From: JAIVJZ01 sp035645695
GTDB lineage: Bacteria; Acidobacteriota; Blastocatellia; Pyrinomonadales; Pyrinomonadaceae
Direction of reading: 5' to 3'
NCBI GenBank assembly: GCA_035645695.1
Contig: DASQMC010000070.1
Coordinates: 62,001 to 126,000, forward strand
DNA: 64,000 bases
Shown here in pieces: positions 8,097 through 17,319 of the stretch (its first letter is position 1; the number at the start of each line of letters is the position of its first letter). Under the pieces are notes generated by a model. The model was not told where the DNA came from and ran no database searches. It saw only the letters and a program-made list of their open reading frames with translations. Made by a program: the position numbers and the translations under genes.

Positions 8097-8300
8097 ATGG
8101 CAACTAAGAAAGCTGGTGGTTCCAAAGGCGGCAGTTCAAAGGGCGGTTCCAAGGGCGGCTCTAAAGGCGGCGGTTCGAAGGGCGGCTCGAAGGGCGGCTC
8201 GAAGAGCAGCGGCGGCGGCGGTTCCAAGGGCGGCAGCTCGAAGGGCGGCTCGAAGGGCGGTTCAAAGGGCGGTTCCAAAGGCGGCTCGAAGAAGCGTTAA
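8097..8300 (+). CDS. Ser-Lys-Gly repeat protein
   Basis: 67 residues, almost only Gly, Ser and Lys: MATKKAGG followed by about fifteen SKGG-type units and ending SKKR. It is strongly basic with no hydrophobic core, so it should be disordered and could bind nucleic acid or polyanions in the way of Lys-rich histone-like tails; this is inference. ATG 8097 with AAAGGAG upstream (about 12-nt spacing) is preferred over ATG 8040, which would put the leader hairpin inside the gene. Stand-alone gene with its own strong promoter and terminator, suggesting high expression. The DNA is a near-tandem 9-12 bp repeat and may vary in length between strains. Confidence 0.7.
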   Translation: MATKKAGGSKGGSSKGGSKGGSKGGGSKGGSKGGSKSSGGGGSKGGSSKGGSKGGSKGGSKGGSKKR

Positions 8301-8380
8301 TAGTCAGTTCAACCCGAGTAACTCAACAACACTTCACAAGCGCACACAAAACATTCGGTCTCAAACCGAGACCATTCAAA

Positions 8381-8413
8381 GGGACGGCGAACGCTGCTAC
8401 AGCACGCCGTCCC
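8381..8413 (+). terminator. terminator after the SKGG gene
   Basis: A 9-bp stem GGGACGGCG/CGCCGTCCC (8381-8389 with 8405-8413) followed by AATTCTTTT. A small inverted repeat GGTCTC/GAGACC lies just upstream at 8357-8373. Confidence 0.7.
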
Positions 8414-8505
8414 AATTCTTTTATGATAGAGGCCATAAGGTCAAAAGGCCGGTTAAAACAAAAGCCGTCTTTCACCGACCTCCGGCCTGCTAAGTCCCTA
8501 CGGTT

Positions 8506-8973
8506 ATGATCAACATCGCTCTCGTCGAACCGGAGATACCGCCGAACACCGGCAACGTCGCGCGCCTGTGCGCGGCGACGCGGACGCCTCTGCACATCGT
8601 CGGCGTGGCCGGGTTTCGTTTGGACGACCGCGCGGTGCGGCGCGCGGGGCTGGACTACTGGCCCGAAGTGCAACTCTCAAGGCATCGAGACCTCGACGCG
8701 CTGCGCGTCGCGCTCCCCGCATCGCGCTTCGTCTACCTCACGACGAAAGCCCGCAGAGCCTATACCGATTGGCGCTACGTGGACGGCGATTGTTTGATTT
8801 TTGGCCGGGAAACGCGCGGTTTGCCGGAAGATCTGCTCCGCGCCAACGCCTCGAATTGCGTCACCATCCCGATGCTCAACCCGCGGGTGCGCAGCCTCAA
8901 TCTCGCCACTTCCGTCGCAATCGTCCTCTCTGAAGCGTTGCGTCAGACGGGCGCGTTCGAGTCGGAGACATAA
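8506..8973 (+). CDS. trmL: tRNA (cytidine/uridine-34 2'-O)-methyltransferase
   Basis: SPOUT-class enzyme that methylates the wobble nucleotide of tRNA-Leu using S-adenosylmethionine. The N-terminus INIALVEPEIPPNTGNVARL and the knot motifs LIFGRETRGLPEDLL and IPMLNPRVRSLNLATSVAIV are family hallmarks. 155 residues is the usual short length with no extra RNA-binding domain. No clear ribosome binding site precedes the ATG. Confidence 0.93.
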   Translation: MINIALVEPEIPPNTGNVARLCAATRTPLHIVGVAGFRLDDRAVRRAGLDYWPEVQLSRHRDLDALRVALPASRFVYLTTKARRAYTDWRYVDGDCLIFGRETRGLPEDLLRANASNCVTIPMLNPRVRSLNLATSVAIVLSEALRQTGAFESET

Positions 8974-9175
8974 ACCCCCGCAGGCGCACGCGTTGCTCTC
9001 AGATCGCGACTCCTTAGCTAACTCTCCTTAACCGTCAACGCTTCGACTACTGAACGCTTGCTTACGCCTCGCCGTCCCTCGCTCGTCGCGCGTGAGGATA
9101 ATCGGGCGGGGCGTGTTATGATATGCGGTTTGATGTGGAGCGCGGAAAACCGCCGTTTTGATCTATAGGGGAGTT

Positions 9176-11008
9176 ATGACAGAAGAAAGAAAAGATATAC
9201 GCAACATCGCCATCATCGCGCACGTCGATCATGGCAAGACGACGCTCGTTGACGCGATGCTCAAGCAGGCCGGGACGTATCGCGAGAACGAACATATCAT
9301 CGAGCGTGTGATGGACTCGATGGATTTGGAGCGCGAGCGCGGCATCACGATCATGGCGAAGAACACGGCGGTGCGCTACGGCGACGTGAAGATCAACATC
9401 CTCGACACGCCGGGACACGCAGACTTCGGCGGCGAGGTCGAGCGCGTGTTAAAGATGGTGGATGGAGTGATGCTGCTCGTGGACGCGGCGGAAGGCTGCC
9501 TGCCGCAGACGCGCTTCGTCCTGCGCAAGGCTCTGGAGTTGCGGTTGCCGGTGATCGCCGTCGTCAACAAGATCGACCGGCAGGACGCGCGACCGGCGGA
9601 AGTGGTTGACGAAATTTACGAATTGTTCTTAGACCTCGACGCGACGGACGCGCAGATCGAATTTCCGATCCTCTATGCCGTATCGCGCGACGGCATGGCG
9701 AAGAAGAATCTGACCGACGAGTCGAACGATCTCCGCCCTCTCTTCAATCAGATCATCGAAACTATCCCGGCGCCGCGCGCCCTGCGCAACGACTCGCTGC
9801 AACTGCTCGTCGCGAATCTGGATTACAACGAGTACGTCGGCCGTCTCGCCATCGGCCGCATCTTCTCAGGCGAGATCGCGCAGAACGAGATCGTCGCCAT
9901 CATCAAGCGCGACGGCACGGTGCAGAAAACGCGCGTGTCTAAGCTCTACGCCTTCGAGGGGTTGAAGCGCGAGCCAGTCGAGCGCGCGGGCGTCGGCGAC
10001 ATCGTCGCGCTCGCGGGTATGGAGGGCATCGAGATCGGCGAAACGATTTCGAGCGCGGATAATCCGAAGGCGCTGCCCGTGATCGCGGTTGACGAGCCGA
10101 CCATCTCGATGATCTTCAGCGTCAACAATTCGCCGTTCGCGGGGCGCGAAGGCAAGTACGTCACGTCGAGACAACTGCGCGAGCGGCTCGACCGTGAATT
10201 GCTGAGCAACGTCGCGATCCGCGTCGAAGAGACCGAGACGCCGGATCAATTCAAAGTTTCGGGGCGCGGCGAACTGCAACTGGCGATCCTGATCGAGATG
10301 ATGCGACGCGAGAATTACGAGTTGCAGGTGTCGAAGCCGCAGGTCATCACGCAGCAGCGAGACGGGAAGACTTTCGAGCCGATAGAACTCGTGGTGGTGG
10401 ATTGCCCGGAGGAGTTCATCGGCGTCGTGACGGAAGCGATGGGGCGGCGCAAGGGGCAGATGACGAAGATGATTAACCACGGCACGGGGCGCGTCCGCCT
10501 GGAATTCGAGACGCCTTCGCGCGGGATGATCGGTTTCCGCAACGAGTTTTTGACAGAGACGAAGGGCACCGGCCTGATCAACACGCTGTTTTTGCGCTGG
10601 GGAGAGTGGCAGGGCACGATGCGCGGGCGTGCTACGGGGTCGCTCGTCTCCGACCGCACGGGCGAGACGACGACCTTCGCCCTGTTCAACTTGCAGGAGC
10701 GCGGGACGATGTTCGCGCGCCCCGGCCAGAAGGTTTACGAGGGCATGATCATAGGCGAGAACGCACGCGCCGTCGATCTCGACGTGAACGTCATCAAGGA
10801 GAAGAAACTGACGAACATGCGCGCCGCGTCCGCCGACGAAGCGATGCGCCTCGTGCCCGTCAGGCAACTCTCGCTCGAACAGGCTCTGGAGTTCATCGCC
10901 GACGACGAACTCGTGGAAGTGACGCCGGAGAACATACGCCTGCGCAAGCGCGTGCTGCCCGCCAACCTGCGGCCGAAGAAGAAAGAATCGGAAGCGAAAG
11001 AGGCATAG
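9176..11008 (+). CDS. typA: ribosome-associated GTPase TypA/BipA
   Basis: Translational GTPase that binds the 70S ribosome and helps 50S assembly and stress adaptation. The G domain has AHVDHGKTTLVDAML (G1), RGITI (G2), DTPGHADFGGEVER (G3) and NKIDR (G4). EF-G-like domains III and V follow and the BipA-specific C-terminal domain ends in KKRVLP-like basic residues. About 610 residues is normal. ATG 9176 is preferred because GGGGAG lies directly upstream; the longer frame from 9158 only adds six residues. A terminator is shared with the convergent small gene that follows. Confidence 0.96.
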   Translation: MTEERKDIRNIAIIAHVDHGKTTLVDAMLKQAGTYRENEHIIERVMDSMDLERERGITIMAKNTAVRYGDVKINILDTPGHADFGGEVERVLKMVDGVMLLVDAAEGCLPQTRFVLRKALELRLPVIAVVNKIDRQDARPAEVVDEIYELFLDLDATDAQIEFPILYAVSRDGMAKKNLTDESNDLRPLFNQIIETIPAPRALRNDSLQLLVANLDYNEYVGRLAIGRIFSGEIAQNEIVAIIKRDGTVQKTRVSKLYAFEGLKREPVERAGVGDIVALAGMEGIEIGETISSADNPKALPVIAVDEPTISMIFSVNNSPFAGREGKYVTSRQLRERLDRELLSNVAIRVEETETPDQFKVSGRGELQLAILIEMMRRENYELQVSKPQVITQQRDGKTFEPIELVVVDCPEEFIGVVTEAMGRRKGQMTKMINHGTGRVRLEFETPSRGMIGFRNEFLTETKGTGLINTLFLRWGEWQGTMRGRATGSLVSDRTGETTTFALFNLQERGTMFARPGQKVYEGMIIGENARAVDLDVNVIKEKKLTNMRAASADEAMRLVPVRQLSLEQALEFIADDELVEVTPENIRLRKRVLPANLRPKKKESEAKEA

Positions 11009-11039
11009 ATAACGGAACACGGAAAGTAAACGGAAAGTA

Positions 11040-11072
11040 AAAGGCCGCGACATTCAAAGTGTCGCGGCCTTT
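11040..11072. terminator. bidirectional terminator
   Basis: A perfect 13-bp stem (11040-11052 with 11060-11072), A-rich on one side and T-rich on the other, between typA (+) and the small acidic gene (-). It can serve both. Confidence 0.8.
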
Positions 11073-11077
11073 CATCG

Positions 11078-11278
11078 TCAGCCCACGCCCATCTCGTCAG
11101 TGTTTCCTGCGTCGTCCGTGTCGCCCGCGTCGTCCGCTTCATCATCTTCATCCGTGGCCGGATCGTAAACCTCGTAGCCCGTCCCGTCGTCGTAGTAATA
11201 ATTGCGCGGGGCGCGTTCCGGTTCGGGCGGCGCGTCGCGTTCGCGGGGTTGTGTTGTATCATCTTGGCGTTCGGTCAT
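11078..11278 (-). CDS. small acidic protein of unknown function
   Basis: 66 residues, starting MTERQDDTTQPRERDAPPEP, with a YYYDDGTGYEVYDP patch in the middle and an Asp-rich tail (DEDDEADDAGDTDDAGNTDE). No signal peptide or membrane segment. ATG 11278 has GGAG seven bases upstream, which favours it over the longer frame. Divergent from the amidotransferase gene with only 28 bp between them. Function unknown; the tail looks disordered. Confidence 0.6.
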   Translation of the reverse strand: MTERQDDTTQPRERDAPPEPERAPRNYYYDDGTGYEVYDPATDEDDEADDAGDTDDAGNTDEMGVG

Positions 11279-11306
11279 TTCGTCTCCGTGAATAGAGCTT
11301 AAAATT

Positions 11307-12176
11307 ATGTGTCGCTTTCTGGCATATGCGGGCGCACCGCTGCTGCTGGCGGATTTATTATACCGCCCCGTGAACTCGCTCATCATGCAGAGCTACAAGG
11401 CGCGCGAGCGCGCAGAGCCTTTGAACGGCGACGGCTTCGGCGTCGGGTGGTACGTGCCGGCCGTCGATCCGACGCCGTGCGTGCAACGGACGGTGATGCC
11501 CGCGTGGTCGAATCGCAACTTGCAGAACCTCGCCGTGAAAGTGCGCGCGTCGTGCCTGTTCGCGCACGTGCGCGCGGCGTCGCCGGGGATGGCCGTCATG
11601 GAGTCGAACGTCCACCCGTTCGCCTACGACCGTTTCATGTGGATGCACAACGGCTCGGTCGCGGGGTTTGAGCGCATCAGGCGACGCTTACGCGAGAGTT
11701 TGAAGGACGAGTTTTACAACATGGTGATGGGCACGACCGACTCGGAACACGCCTTCGCGCTCTTTCTAGACAATTTGCGCGTGCCGTTCGGCGAGGCCGA
11801 CGCCGTGCAGATGCGCGCGGCCGTCGTGGAAACTATCGCGCGCCTGAACGAGTGGACGCTCGGGGCGGGCGTGGCCGAGCCTTCGCATTACAATTTCGCC
11901 GTGACGGACGGCGAGTCAATCGTCATCTCACGCTACTGCTCGGCCGAAGGTCTCGCCGGAAACTCGCTGCACATCTCGCGGGGCAAGCTTTTCGAGTGCC
12001 TGCCCGGCGGCCTGTGCGACATGCACACGGTGCGCGATCAGGAACAGGCCGCGGCGGTCATCATCGCCAGCGAGCGGTTGACCGATGACCGCGACGACTG
12101 GCTCGACGTGCCGGACAATCACACCGTGACGGTCACGCCGGATTTGAACGTGACGGTCGAAGCGATCAAACTTTAA
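11307..12176 (+). CDS. class II glutamine amidotransferase
   Basis: The protein starts MCRFLAYAGAP, so Cys2 becomes the N-terminal nucleophile after Met removal, as in the Ntn glutaminase fold. NGDGFGVGWY, FAHVRAASPG and HPFAYDRFMWMHNG are the glutamine-binding motifs. 289 residues matches the YafJ/EgtC type. EgtC would hydrolyse gamma-glutamyl-hercynylcysteine sulfoxide, but no ergothioneine genes are nearby, so the substrate is open. It is followed 18 bp later by the S9 peptidase. Confidence 0.85.
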   Translation: MCRFLAYAGAPLLLADLLYRPVNSLIMQSYKARERAEPLNGDGFGVGWYVPAVDPTPCVQRTVMPAWSNRNLQNLAVKVRASCLFAHVRAASPGMAVMESNVHPFAYDRFMWMHNGSVAGFERIRRRLRESLKDEFYNMVMGTTDSEHAFALFLDNLRVPFGEADAVQMRAAVVETIARLNEWTLGAGVAEPSHYNFAVTDGESIVISRYCSAEGLAGNSLHISRGKLFECLPGGLCDMHTVRDQEQAAAVIIASERLTDDRDDWLDVPDNHTVTVTPDLNVTVEAIKL

Positions 12177-12193
12177 GCACATGAAAACGGGAT

Positions 12194-14812
12194 ATGAAAA
12201 ATAGCATTAACCGCCGTCGAATAGCCGCGCTCGTGGTCGCCTTCCTGCTCCTCCAACAAACAATTCCAACTATCGTTGCGCAACAAGCGACGGCGGCGGC
12301 GTCGTCGCCGAAGCGGTTCGAGTTGACGGTTGACAGCATCATGCGCGGGGCTGCGCTCGTGGGCTACACGCCGGGCAACGTGCGCTGGTCGCAGGACGGC
12401 GCGCGAGTTTATTTTCGCTGGAAAGGGGCGACCGAGCCGCGCCTGAAGGACATGGACACTTATGTCGTCAATCGCGACGGCACGGGGCTGCGCAAGCTCT
12501 CGGAGGAGGAAGCGAAAAACGCGCCGCCCGCGTCGGGCGATCTGTCGAAGGATAAAAAGTTGACGGTCTTCGCCGACGAGGGCGACGTTTATCTCTACGA
12601 GCACGCGCGCGGCGCGCGACGCCCGCTGACCCGCACCACCGAGGCGGAGACGAACCCGCGCTTCACGCGCGACGGGCGGCGCATCTATTTCACGCGCCAG
12701 AACAATCTCTACGTGCTCTCGCTCGACGGCGGTCTGCTCGAACAGTTGACCGACATACGCATCGGCGGCGGTGGCGGCGTGCAGGCGCGCGCGACGGAGA
12801 GCCAGGAAGTTTTGAAGAAAGAGGAGCGCAGGTTGATCGAAGCCGTGCGCGAGCGAGCGGAGAGGCGCGAGGAGCAGGAGGCGAAACGCAAGGCGCGCGA
12901 GCGGCGAAAGCCTTTCAACGTGGCGACGGGGCAGAGCGTCTCGAATCTCACGCTCTCGCCTGACGGCCGCTTCGTCGTCGTCGTCATCTCGGAGCCTGCG
13001 ACGGCGGGCAGGCAGACGATTGTGCCGAACTACGTTACGGAGTCGGCCTACACGGAAGACATTCCGGGGCGCACGAAGGTGGGCGACGCGCAGGGGCGCA
13101 CGCGCATGTTCCTCATCTCGGTCGAGACGGGCGATGCGCGCCCCATAGACCACGGGCAGCGCGCGGAGGCCGCGCCCGTCGTCCGCACGCGCACCGAGCA
13201 GAATGCCACCGAGCAGGCCGAGCGCGAGCGCGGCACCACAACACCGCAGGCGCAGCAAGGGGCGCAAACGCAGGGACAATCTCAAGCGCAGCAAGGGCAA
13301 CCGCCGCAGCAGCAGGGGCAGCAGCAGGGACAGCAACCGCCGCGCACGCAGACCGAAGGCACGGCGCAGGCGACCACGCAGGAGGCGCGCGAACGCGACG
13401 TGCAGCTATTCCAGTTGCAATGGTCGGATGATGGCAAGAATGCGGCGATGCTGGCGCGTTCGGCCGACAATAAAGATCGCTGGGTGCTCTTGCTCGACCC
13501 GGCGACGGGTAAAACGAAAACGCTCGCCTCGATTCACGACGACGCCTGGACGGGCGGCCCCGGCGCGTTCACGCTCGGCTGGCTCGCCGATAACCGGCGC
13601 GTCTATTTCGTGTCGGAGCAGGACGGCTTCGCACACCTCTACACGGTTTCGATTGACGGCGGCGCGGCGCCCGCGCAGTTGACGCGCGGCGCGTTTGAAG
13701 TCTCCGACGTGCGGCTCTCCGAAGACAGGACGAAGTTCTATTTCACCTCAAGCGAAGTCAGTTTCGCCGAGCGACACCTCTACTCGATGCCCGTCGCGGG
13801 CGGCGCGCGCCCGACGCGCCTGACCGCCATGCCCGGCAACAACGCGGCCGACATCTCGCCCGACGAGCGTATGCTTGCCATCGTTCGCTCATACAGCAAC
13901 AAGCCGCCGGAACTCTACCTCGCCCCGAGCGCGCCCATGTCGGATGCGAAACAGGTGACGACCTCGCCCATTCCCGAATTCTTCGCGCACGACTGGATCG
14001 AGCCGCCCATCGTCGCAATCCGCGCGCGCGACGGGCAGACGGTGCGTGCGCGTCTCTACAAACCCGCGCGGCCGAACGGCGCGGCCGTTCTCTTCGTACA
14101 CGGCGCGGGCTATTTGCAGAACGTTCATAATTGGTGGAGCAGTTATTACCGCGAGTACATGTTTCATCACCTGCTGATGGAGCGCGGCTACACCGTGCTC
14201 GACATAGACTATCGCGGCTCCGCCGGGTACGGCCGCGACTGGCGCACAGGCATCTACCGGCACATGGGCGGCAAAGATTTGACCGACCACGTCGATGCCG
14301 CGCGTTATCTCTCCGCCGAACACAACATAGACCCGAAGCGCATCGGCATCTACGGCGGTTCATACGGCGGCTTCATCACGCTGATGGCGATGTTCACCAC
14401 GCCCGACGTGTTCGCGGCGGGCGCGGCCTTGCGTCCCGTCACCGATTGGGCGCACTACAACCACCCTTACACCTCGGACATTCTCAACCTGCCGCAGGCC
14501 GATCAGGAATCCTACAGGCGCAGTTCGCCGATCTACTTCGCGGAAGGCTTGCGCGGCGCGCTCCTCATCTGTCACGGCATGGTTGACGTGAACGTCCATT
14601 TTCAGGATTCCGTGCGCCTCGCCCAGCGCCTCATCGAACTCCGCAAAGAGAATTGGGAACTCGCCCCCTACCCCGTCGAAGACCACGCCTTCGAGCGCGA
14701 GACGAGTTGGGCGGACGAGTACAAACGCATACTCAAACTCTTTACGGAACACCTGCGACCGGGCGCGTCCGCGTCGCCCGCCGGACAGAATGTCGAGACG
14801 CCCAAACGCTGA
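12194..14812 (+). CDS. secreted S9-family prolyl peptidase
   Basis: Serine peptidase related to dipeptidyl peptidase IV and acylaminoacyl peptidase; 872 residues. A signal peptide precedes a beta-propeller (roughly residues 60-600) and a C-terminal alpha/beta hydrolase. The triad is Ser723 in GGSYGG, Asp798 in HGMVDVNVHF and His831 in PVEDHAF, with spacing as in the family. Between propeller repeats at about residues 340-400 is a Gln-rich low-complexity insert. Expected to act in the periplasm or outside the cell on peptides. Confidence 0.9.
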   Translation: MKNSINRRRIAALVVAFLLLQQTIPTIVAQQATAAASSPKRFELTVDSIMRGAALVGYTPGNVRWSQDGARVYFRWKGATEPRLKDMDTYVVNRDGTGLRKLSEEEAKNAPPASGDLSKDKKLTVFADEGDVYLYEHARGARRPLTRTTEAETNPRFTRDGRRIYFTRQNNLYVLSLDGGLLEQLTDIRIGGGGGVQARATESQEVLKKEERRLIEAVRERAERREEQEAKRKARERRKPFNVATGQSVSNLTLSPDGRFVVVVISEPATAGRQTIVPNYVTESAYTEDIPGRTKVGDAQGRTRMFLISVETGDARPIDHGQRAEAAPVVRTRTEQNATEQAERERGTTTPQAQQGAQTQGQSQAQQGQPPQQQGQQQGQQPPRTQTEGTAQATTQEARERDVQLFQLQWSDDGKNAAMLARSADNKDRWVLLLDPATGKTKTLASIHDDAWTGGPGAFTLGWLADNRRVYFVSEQDGFAHLYTVSIDGGAAPAQLTRGAFEVSDVRLSEDRTKFYFTSSEVSFAERHLYSMPVAGGARPTRLTAMPGNNAADISPDERMLAIVRSYSNKPPELYLAPSAPMSDAKQVTTSPIPEFFAHDWIEPPIVAIRARDGQTVRARLYKPARPNGAAVLFVHGAGYLQNVHNWWSSYYREYMFHHLLMERGYTVLDIDYRGSAGYGRDWRTGIYRHMGGKDLTDHVDAARYLSAEHNIDPKRIGIYGGSYGGFITLMAMFTTPDVFAAGAALRPVTDWAHYNHPYTSDILNLPQADQESYRRSSPIYFAEGLRGALLICHGMVDVNVHFQDSVRLAQRLIELRKENWELAPYPVEDHAFERETSWADEYKRILKLFTEHLRPGASASPAGQNVETPKR

Positions 14813-14939
14813 CACTCTAAAGTTTCAGGGTGACGCGCGCCGGGAACCGGATGATCTGTAAATCGAGTGACAACGTTTCGTCACGGAGTTGAGGCCGCAC
14901 GGCGCGGCAAACGCGAGATGCTTTTCCTGGAATGAGTCT

Positions 14940-15122
14940 ATGAATGTCCGGCTCATTGGCGGATCGGCCGTGGCCGCCGTGATATTGCTTTTGGCGTTGC
15001 CGGCCATGCTCCCGCAGAAGCCTCACAAACTCACGAAAGATGAAGTGGCTGACGAGATCGAGGCCTTCCTTAACGGCACGGACGACCCCGGCGATTGGGA
15101 TGATTTTGCACTTTCACCATAG
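14940..15122 (+). CDS. small single-pass membrane protein
   Basis: 60 residues: NVRLIGGSAVAAVILLLALPAML forms one helix, then a soluble tail KLTKDEVADEIEAFLNGTDD and PGDWDDFALSP. The Trp/Asp-rich end is reminiscent of small uncharacterised proteins paired with unknown ORFs; no function known. The ATG at 14940 places the hydrophobic segment near the N-terminus. Confidence 0.6.
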   Translation: MNVRLIGGSAVAAVILLLALPAMLPQKPHKLTKDEVADEIEAFLNGTDDPGDWDDFALSP

Positions 15123-15133
15123 CCGACACCGAA

Positions 15134-15271
15134 ATGGATCGGATTCGCGCGAGATGCGCGCGGCTGTGCGAAGAATTTCCGCCCCATACGTGGATGAGCG
15201 GATGTTGTAATGAAGAGGGTCTTAAAGTTCTTCAGGAATACCTTGTATATTTGCGGGGTTCCGGCTCTTAG
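15134..15271 (+). CDS. possible 45-residue ORF
   Basis: Open frame MDRIRARCARLCEEFPPHTW continuing to LQEYLVYLRGSGS, between two other small genes and 11 bp after the previous stop. It runs into the 5' region of the next ORF in another frame. It may be a real small protein or a remnant; there is no clear ribosome binding site. Confidence 0.3.
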   Translation: MDRIRARCARLCEEFPPHTWMSGCCNEEGLKVLQEYLVYLRGSGS

Positions 15272-15302
15272 CCATGTCTTGTCACATGGAGAACCATTTC
15301 AA

Positions 15303-15647
15303 ATGACAAATGAAGATCAATGGTTGATGAGGATCGAAGGCGCGTTATCTGCTCATTTCATCCAGCCGGACGGCAGCAGCCGTCCCGGCACGGACTGGGC
15401 GGTCGGACTCAAACGCGGTGAACGCGACTATCATGTCACGGTGCGCGCTTACCTGAGCGAGGACATGACCAAACGCGCGCAGGCGGACACGGAGTATCAA
15501 GGTCAAACCGTGCTCGGGTACATAAGCGACCTGTTGGCCGGGGGATGGAATCCGGATCAGGGCGGCGAGTTGGAGATCACGATCCGGAATCCGACCGGGG
15601 AGACGGAGCGTGCGGCGAGCGAAAAACCGTGGTGGAAATTCTGGTGA
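15303..15647 (+). CDS. hypothetical protein
   Basis: 114 residues from ATG 15303 (MTNEDQWLMRIEGALSAHFI), ending in the aromatic-basic tail KPWWKFW. No membrane segment. Predicted mixed alpha/beta (DWAVGLKRGERDYHVTVRAY). A longer frame from ATG 15210 adds 31 residues with poor context. No family recognised. Confidence 0.55.
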   Translation: MTNEDQWLMRIEGALSAHFIQPDGSSRPGTDWAVGLKRGERDYHVTVRAYLSEDMTKRAQADTEYQGQTVLGYISDLLAGGWNPDQGGELEITIRNPTGETERAASEKPWWKFW

Positions 15648-15911
15648 GCCGCGTTGCGAGAAAGTTTCCCGAAAAACCGGCTCGCCTGATAAATGCCTGC
15701 GCCCGGCCGCGTCCGGGCTTCATCCGGCGGACTTGTACGCCACGAGCGTTGAATGCGCGACAGGTGATGCACGGCGGTTGTTCGCGCGCCTGCGCACAAC
15801 CGTACAGCATTGATCGTGAAGACTCGCGGATGACGACGCGTTATTCGCCGTCGCGGGAGGCTCGCATGAAATCGCCCGGCCGTCGCGTTTCAGTCTCCGG
15901 CCGCAAACAAC

Positions 15912-16376
15912 TTATCTTTTAGTCTTCGAGCCTTGCCACACCGTGCCGTCCGCATACTCGATGCGAATCACCCGGGCTTTCTGATACGAGGAATTTCGCA
16001 GGCGATAACCCTCCTTGTGCAACCGCGCCGACTCGCCGGGAAGAATCGTCCGGTTGCTCCGAACCGAATAGACTTCCAGAATCTCCCTCTCATCCGAATC
16101 TTTGAAGACGATGTATTCCCAGGACACGGATTTGATCGGCTTCGAGCCTGCGTTTCGGAAGAGCGCGGACACCCGCTGGACGGGAGAATCCGTCACGGTC
16201 GTCGGAGCGCCGGCTCGCTTGCCCGAAAGAACATTGGCAGGGTCGAGCGCCGCGTTCACGTTATATGTAAACCGTGCATCGGACACTTCCAACTCGGGTG
16301 GGGATTGCGCGCCTATCGAAACCGACAAGATGAACATGAAGACCCACGCTGCAACGAGTTTGTTTCTCAATTTCAT
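15912..16376 (-). CDS. secreted protein of unknown function
   Basis: 154 residues with signal peptide MKLRNKLVAAWVFMFILSVS and cleavage near IGAQS. The mature part is beta-rich (VQRVSALFRNAGSKPIKSVS, EYIVFKDSDEREIL) and ends in basic residues. An AAAGGAG site eight bases before ATG 16376 decides the start. The fold reminds me of immunoglobulin-like domains about wording such as 'SVSWEYIVFKD', but this is only a guess. Confidence 0.75.
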   Translation of the reverse strand: MKLRNKLVAAWVFMFILSVSIGAQSPPELEVSDARFTYNVNAALDPANVLSGKRAGAPTTVTDSPVQRVSALFRNAGSKPIKSVSWEYIVFKDSDEREILEVYSVRSNRTILPGESARLHKEGYRLRNSSYQKARVIRIEYADGTVWQGSKTKR

Positions 16377-16559
16377 CTCAAACGCTCCTTTCCTGAAAGT
16401 CGGCATTTTAGCCCGACGCCTTTTGAACCAGCTTCAACTCGACACCCAGACCGGCGTTAGGCCGGAGGCTTCAGTGCGGCACGCTGATGGTTGAGATTAT
16501 ATCGCACAAAACGACAATGCCGCTTTTCGCGGCGGGGCGTTTTAGCGTGTGCGGCGGGG

Positions 16560-16931
16560 TCAGGGGAGGAGGCGGCCGAGCAGGTCTATGAGCCAGTCGA
16601 AGTCCACGGGTTTGGTGAGGTAGGCGTCGCAGCCCGCGGCGAGGGCTTGGGCGCGGTATTCGGTTTCGTGGTGCGCGGTGAGGGCGACGATGAGCACGTC
16701 GCGCATGGTGGCGTCGCCCCGGATGCGGCGTGTGGCCTCGATGCCGTCAATCTGCGGCAGGCCGATGTCCATGAGGATGATGTCGGGGCGTTCGCGCGCG
16801 GCGAACTCGACGCCCTGCTCGCCGTCCGTGGCTTCGACAACGCGGAAGCCGCGCTTCTCCAGTTCGAGGCGCATCAGGGAGCGCGTGTCCTCGAAGTCCT
16901 CGACGACGAGCACCTTGAGCGGCGCGGCCAT
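16560..16931 (-). CDS. single-domain response regulator
   Basis: Stand-alone CheY-like receiver: acidic pair in VLVVEDFED, phosphoacceptor Asp in IILMDIGLPQIDG, Thr in VALTAH and Lys in LTKPVD. No output domain, so it acts by protein contacts or in a phosphorelay. MAAPLKVLV at 16931 gives a standard receiver start; the frame is open to 16985. No kinase is adjacent. Confidence 0.88.
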   Translation of the reverse strand: MAAPLKVLVVEDFEDTRSLMRLELEKRGFRVVEATDGEQGVEFAARERPDIILMDIGLPQIDGIEATRRIRGDATMRDVLIVALTAHHETEYRAQALAAGCDAYLTKPVDFDWLIDLLGRLLP

Positions 16932-17233
16932 TTCATGACTGTTTGAACCGGTGCTTGAACTTTCCTGAACCACGTAGCCCCTCATTGCCGGCGCGCACGC
17001 GCTTTCGGCCTCGACCGGCGGCGCACGCGCTGGTAAAGCGACGAATGAATCTAGCGCGGCTAGTTTTCAACATTTCAACCTCTCCGGTCAACACGCCAAC
17101 GCCCCGCCGCGAAAAAACTTGCCTTCCGCCTTCGACGCCTACAGCAATTCTCGCGCGAACGTTCAGGAACATTCCGCGCGAACAAGAGCAGGCGGCGGAA
17201 GAGTCGTGTGATAGCGCGACAATATCCGCAAGT

Positions 17234-17276
17234 ACGAAAGTTTTCGTTGACAATACGAAAAACTTCGTAGTAAGGT
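17234..17276 (+). promoter_or_regulatory. promoter with two operator dyads before the blaI-like gene
   Basis: -35 TTGACA at 17247-17252; the best -10 is TAAGGT at 17271-17276 (18-bp spacer). Dyad 1 ACGAAA-gt-TTTCGT (17234-17247) abuts the -35. Dyad 2 TACGAA-aaac-TTCGTA (17254-17269) fills the spacer. Their centres are 21 bp apart, two helical turns. BlaI-type repressors bind such paired dyads. The rest of 16932-17319 holds no gene that I can see. Confidence 0.7.
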
Positions 17277-17319
17277 GTCGCGCGTCGGAATGGGAAAGTG
17301 TTGAGAAGGAGTCTGGAAG

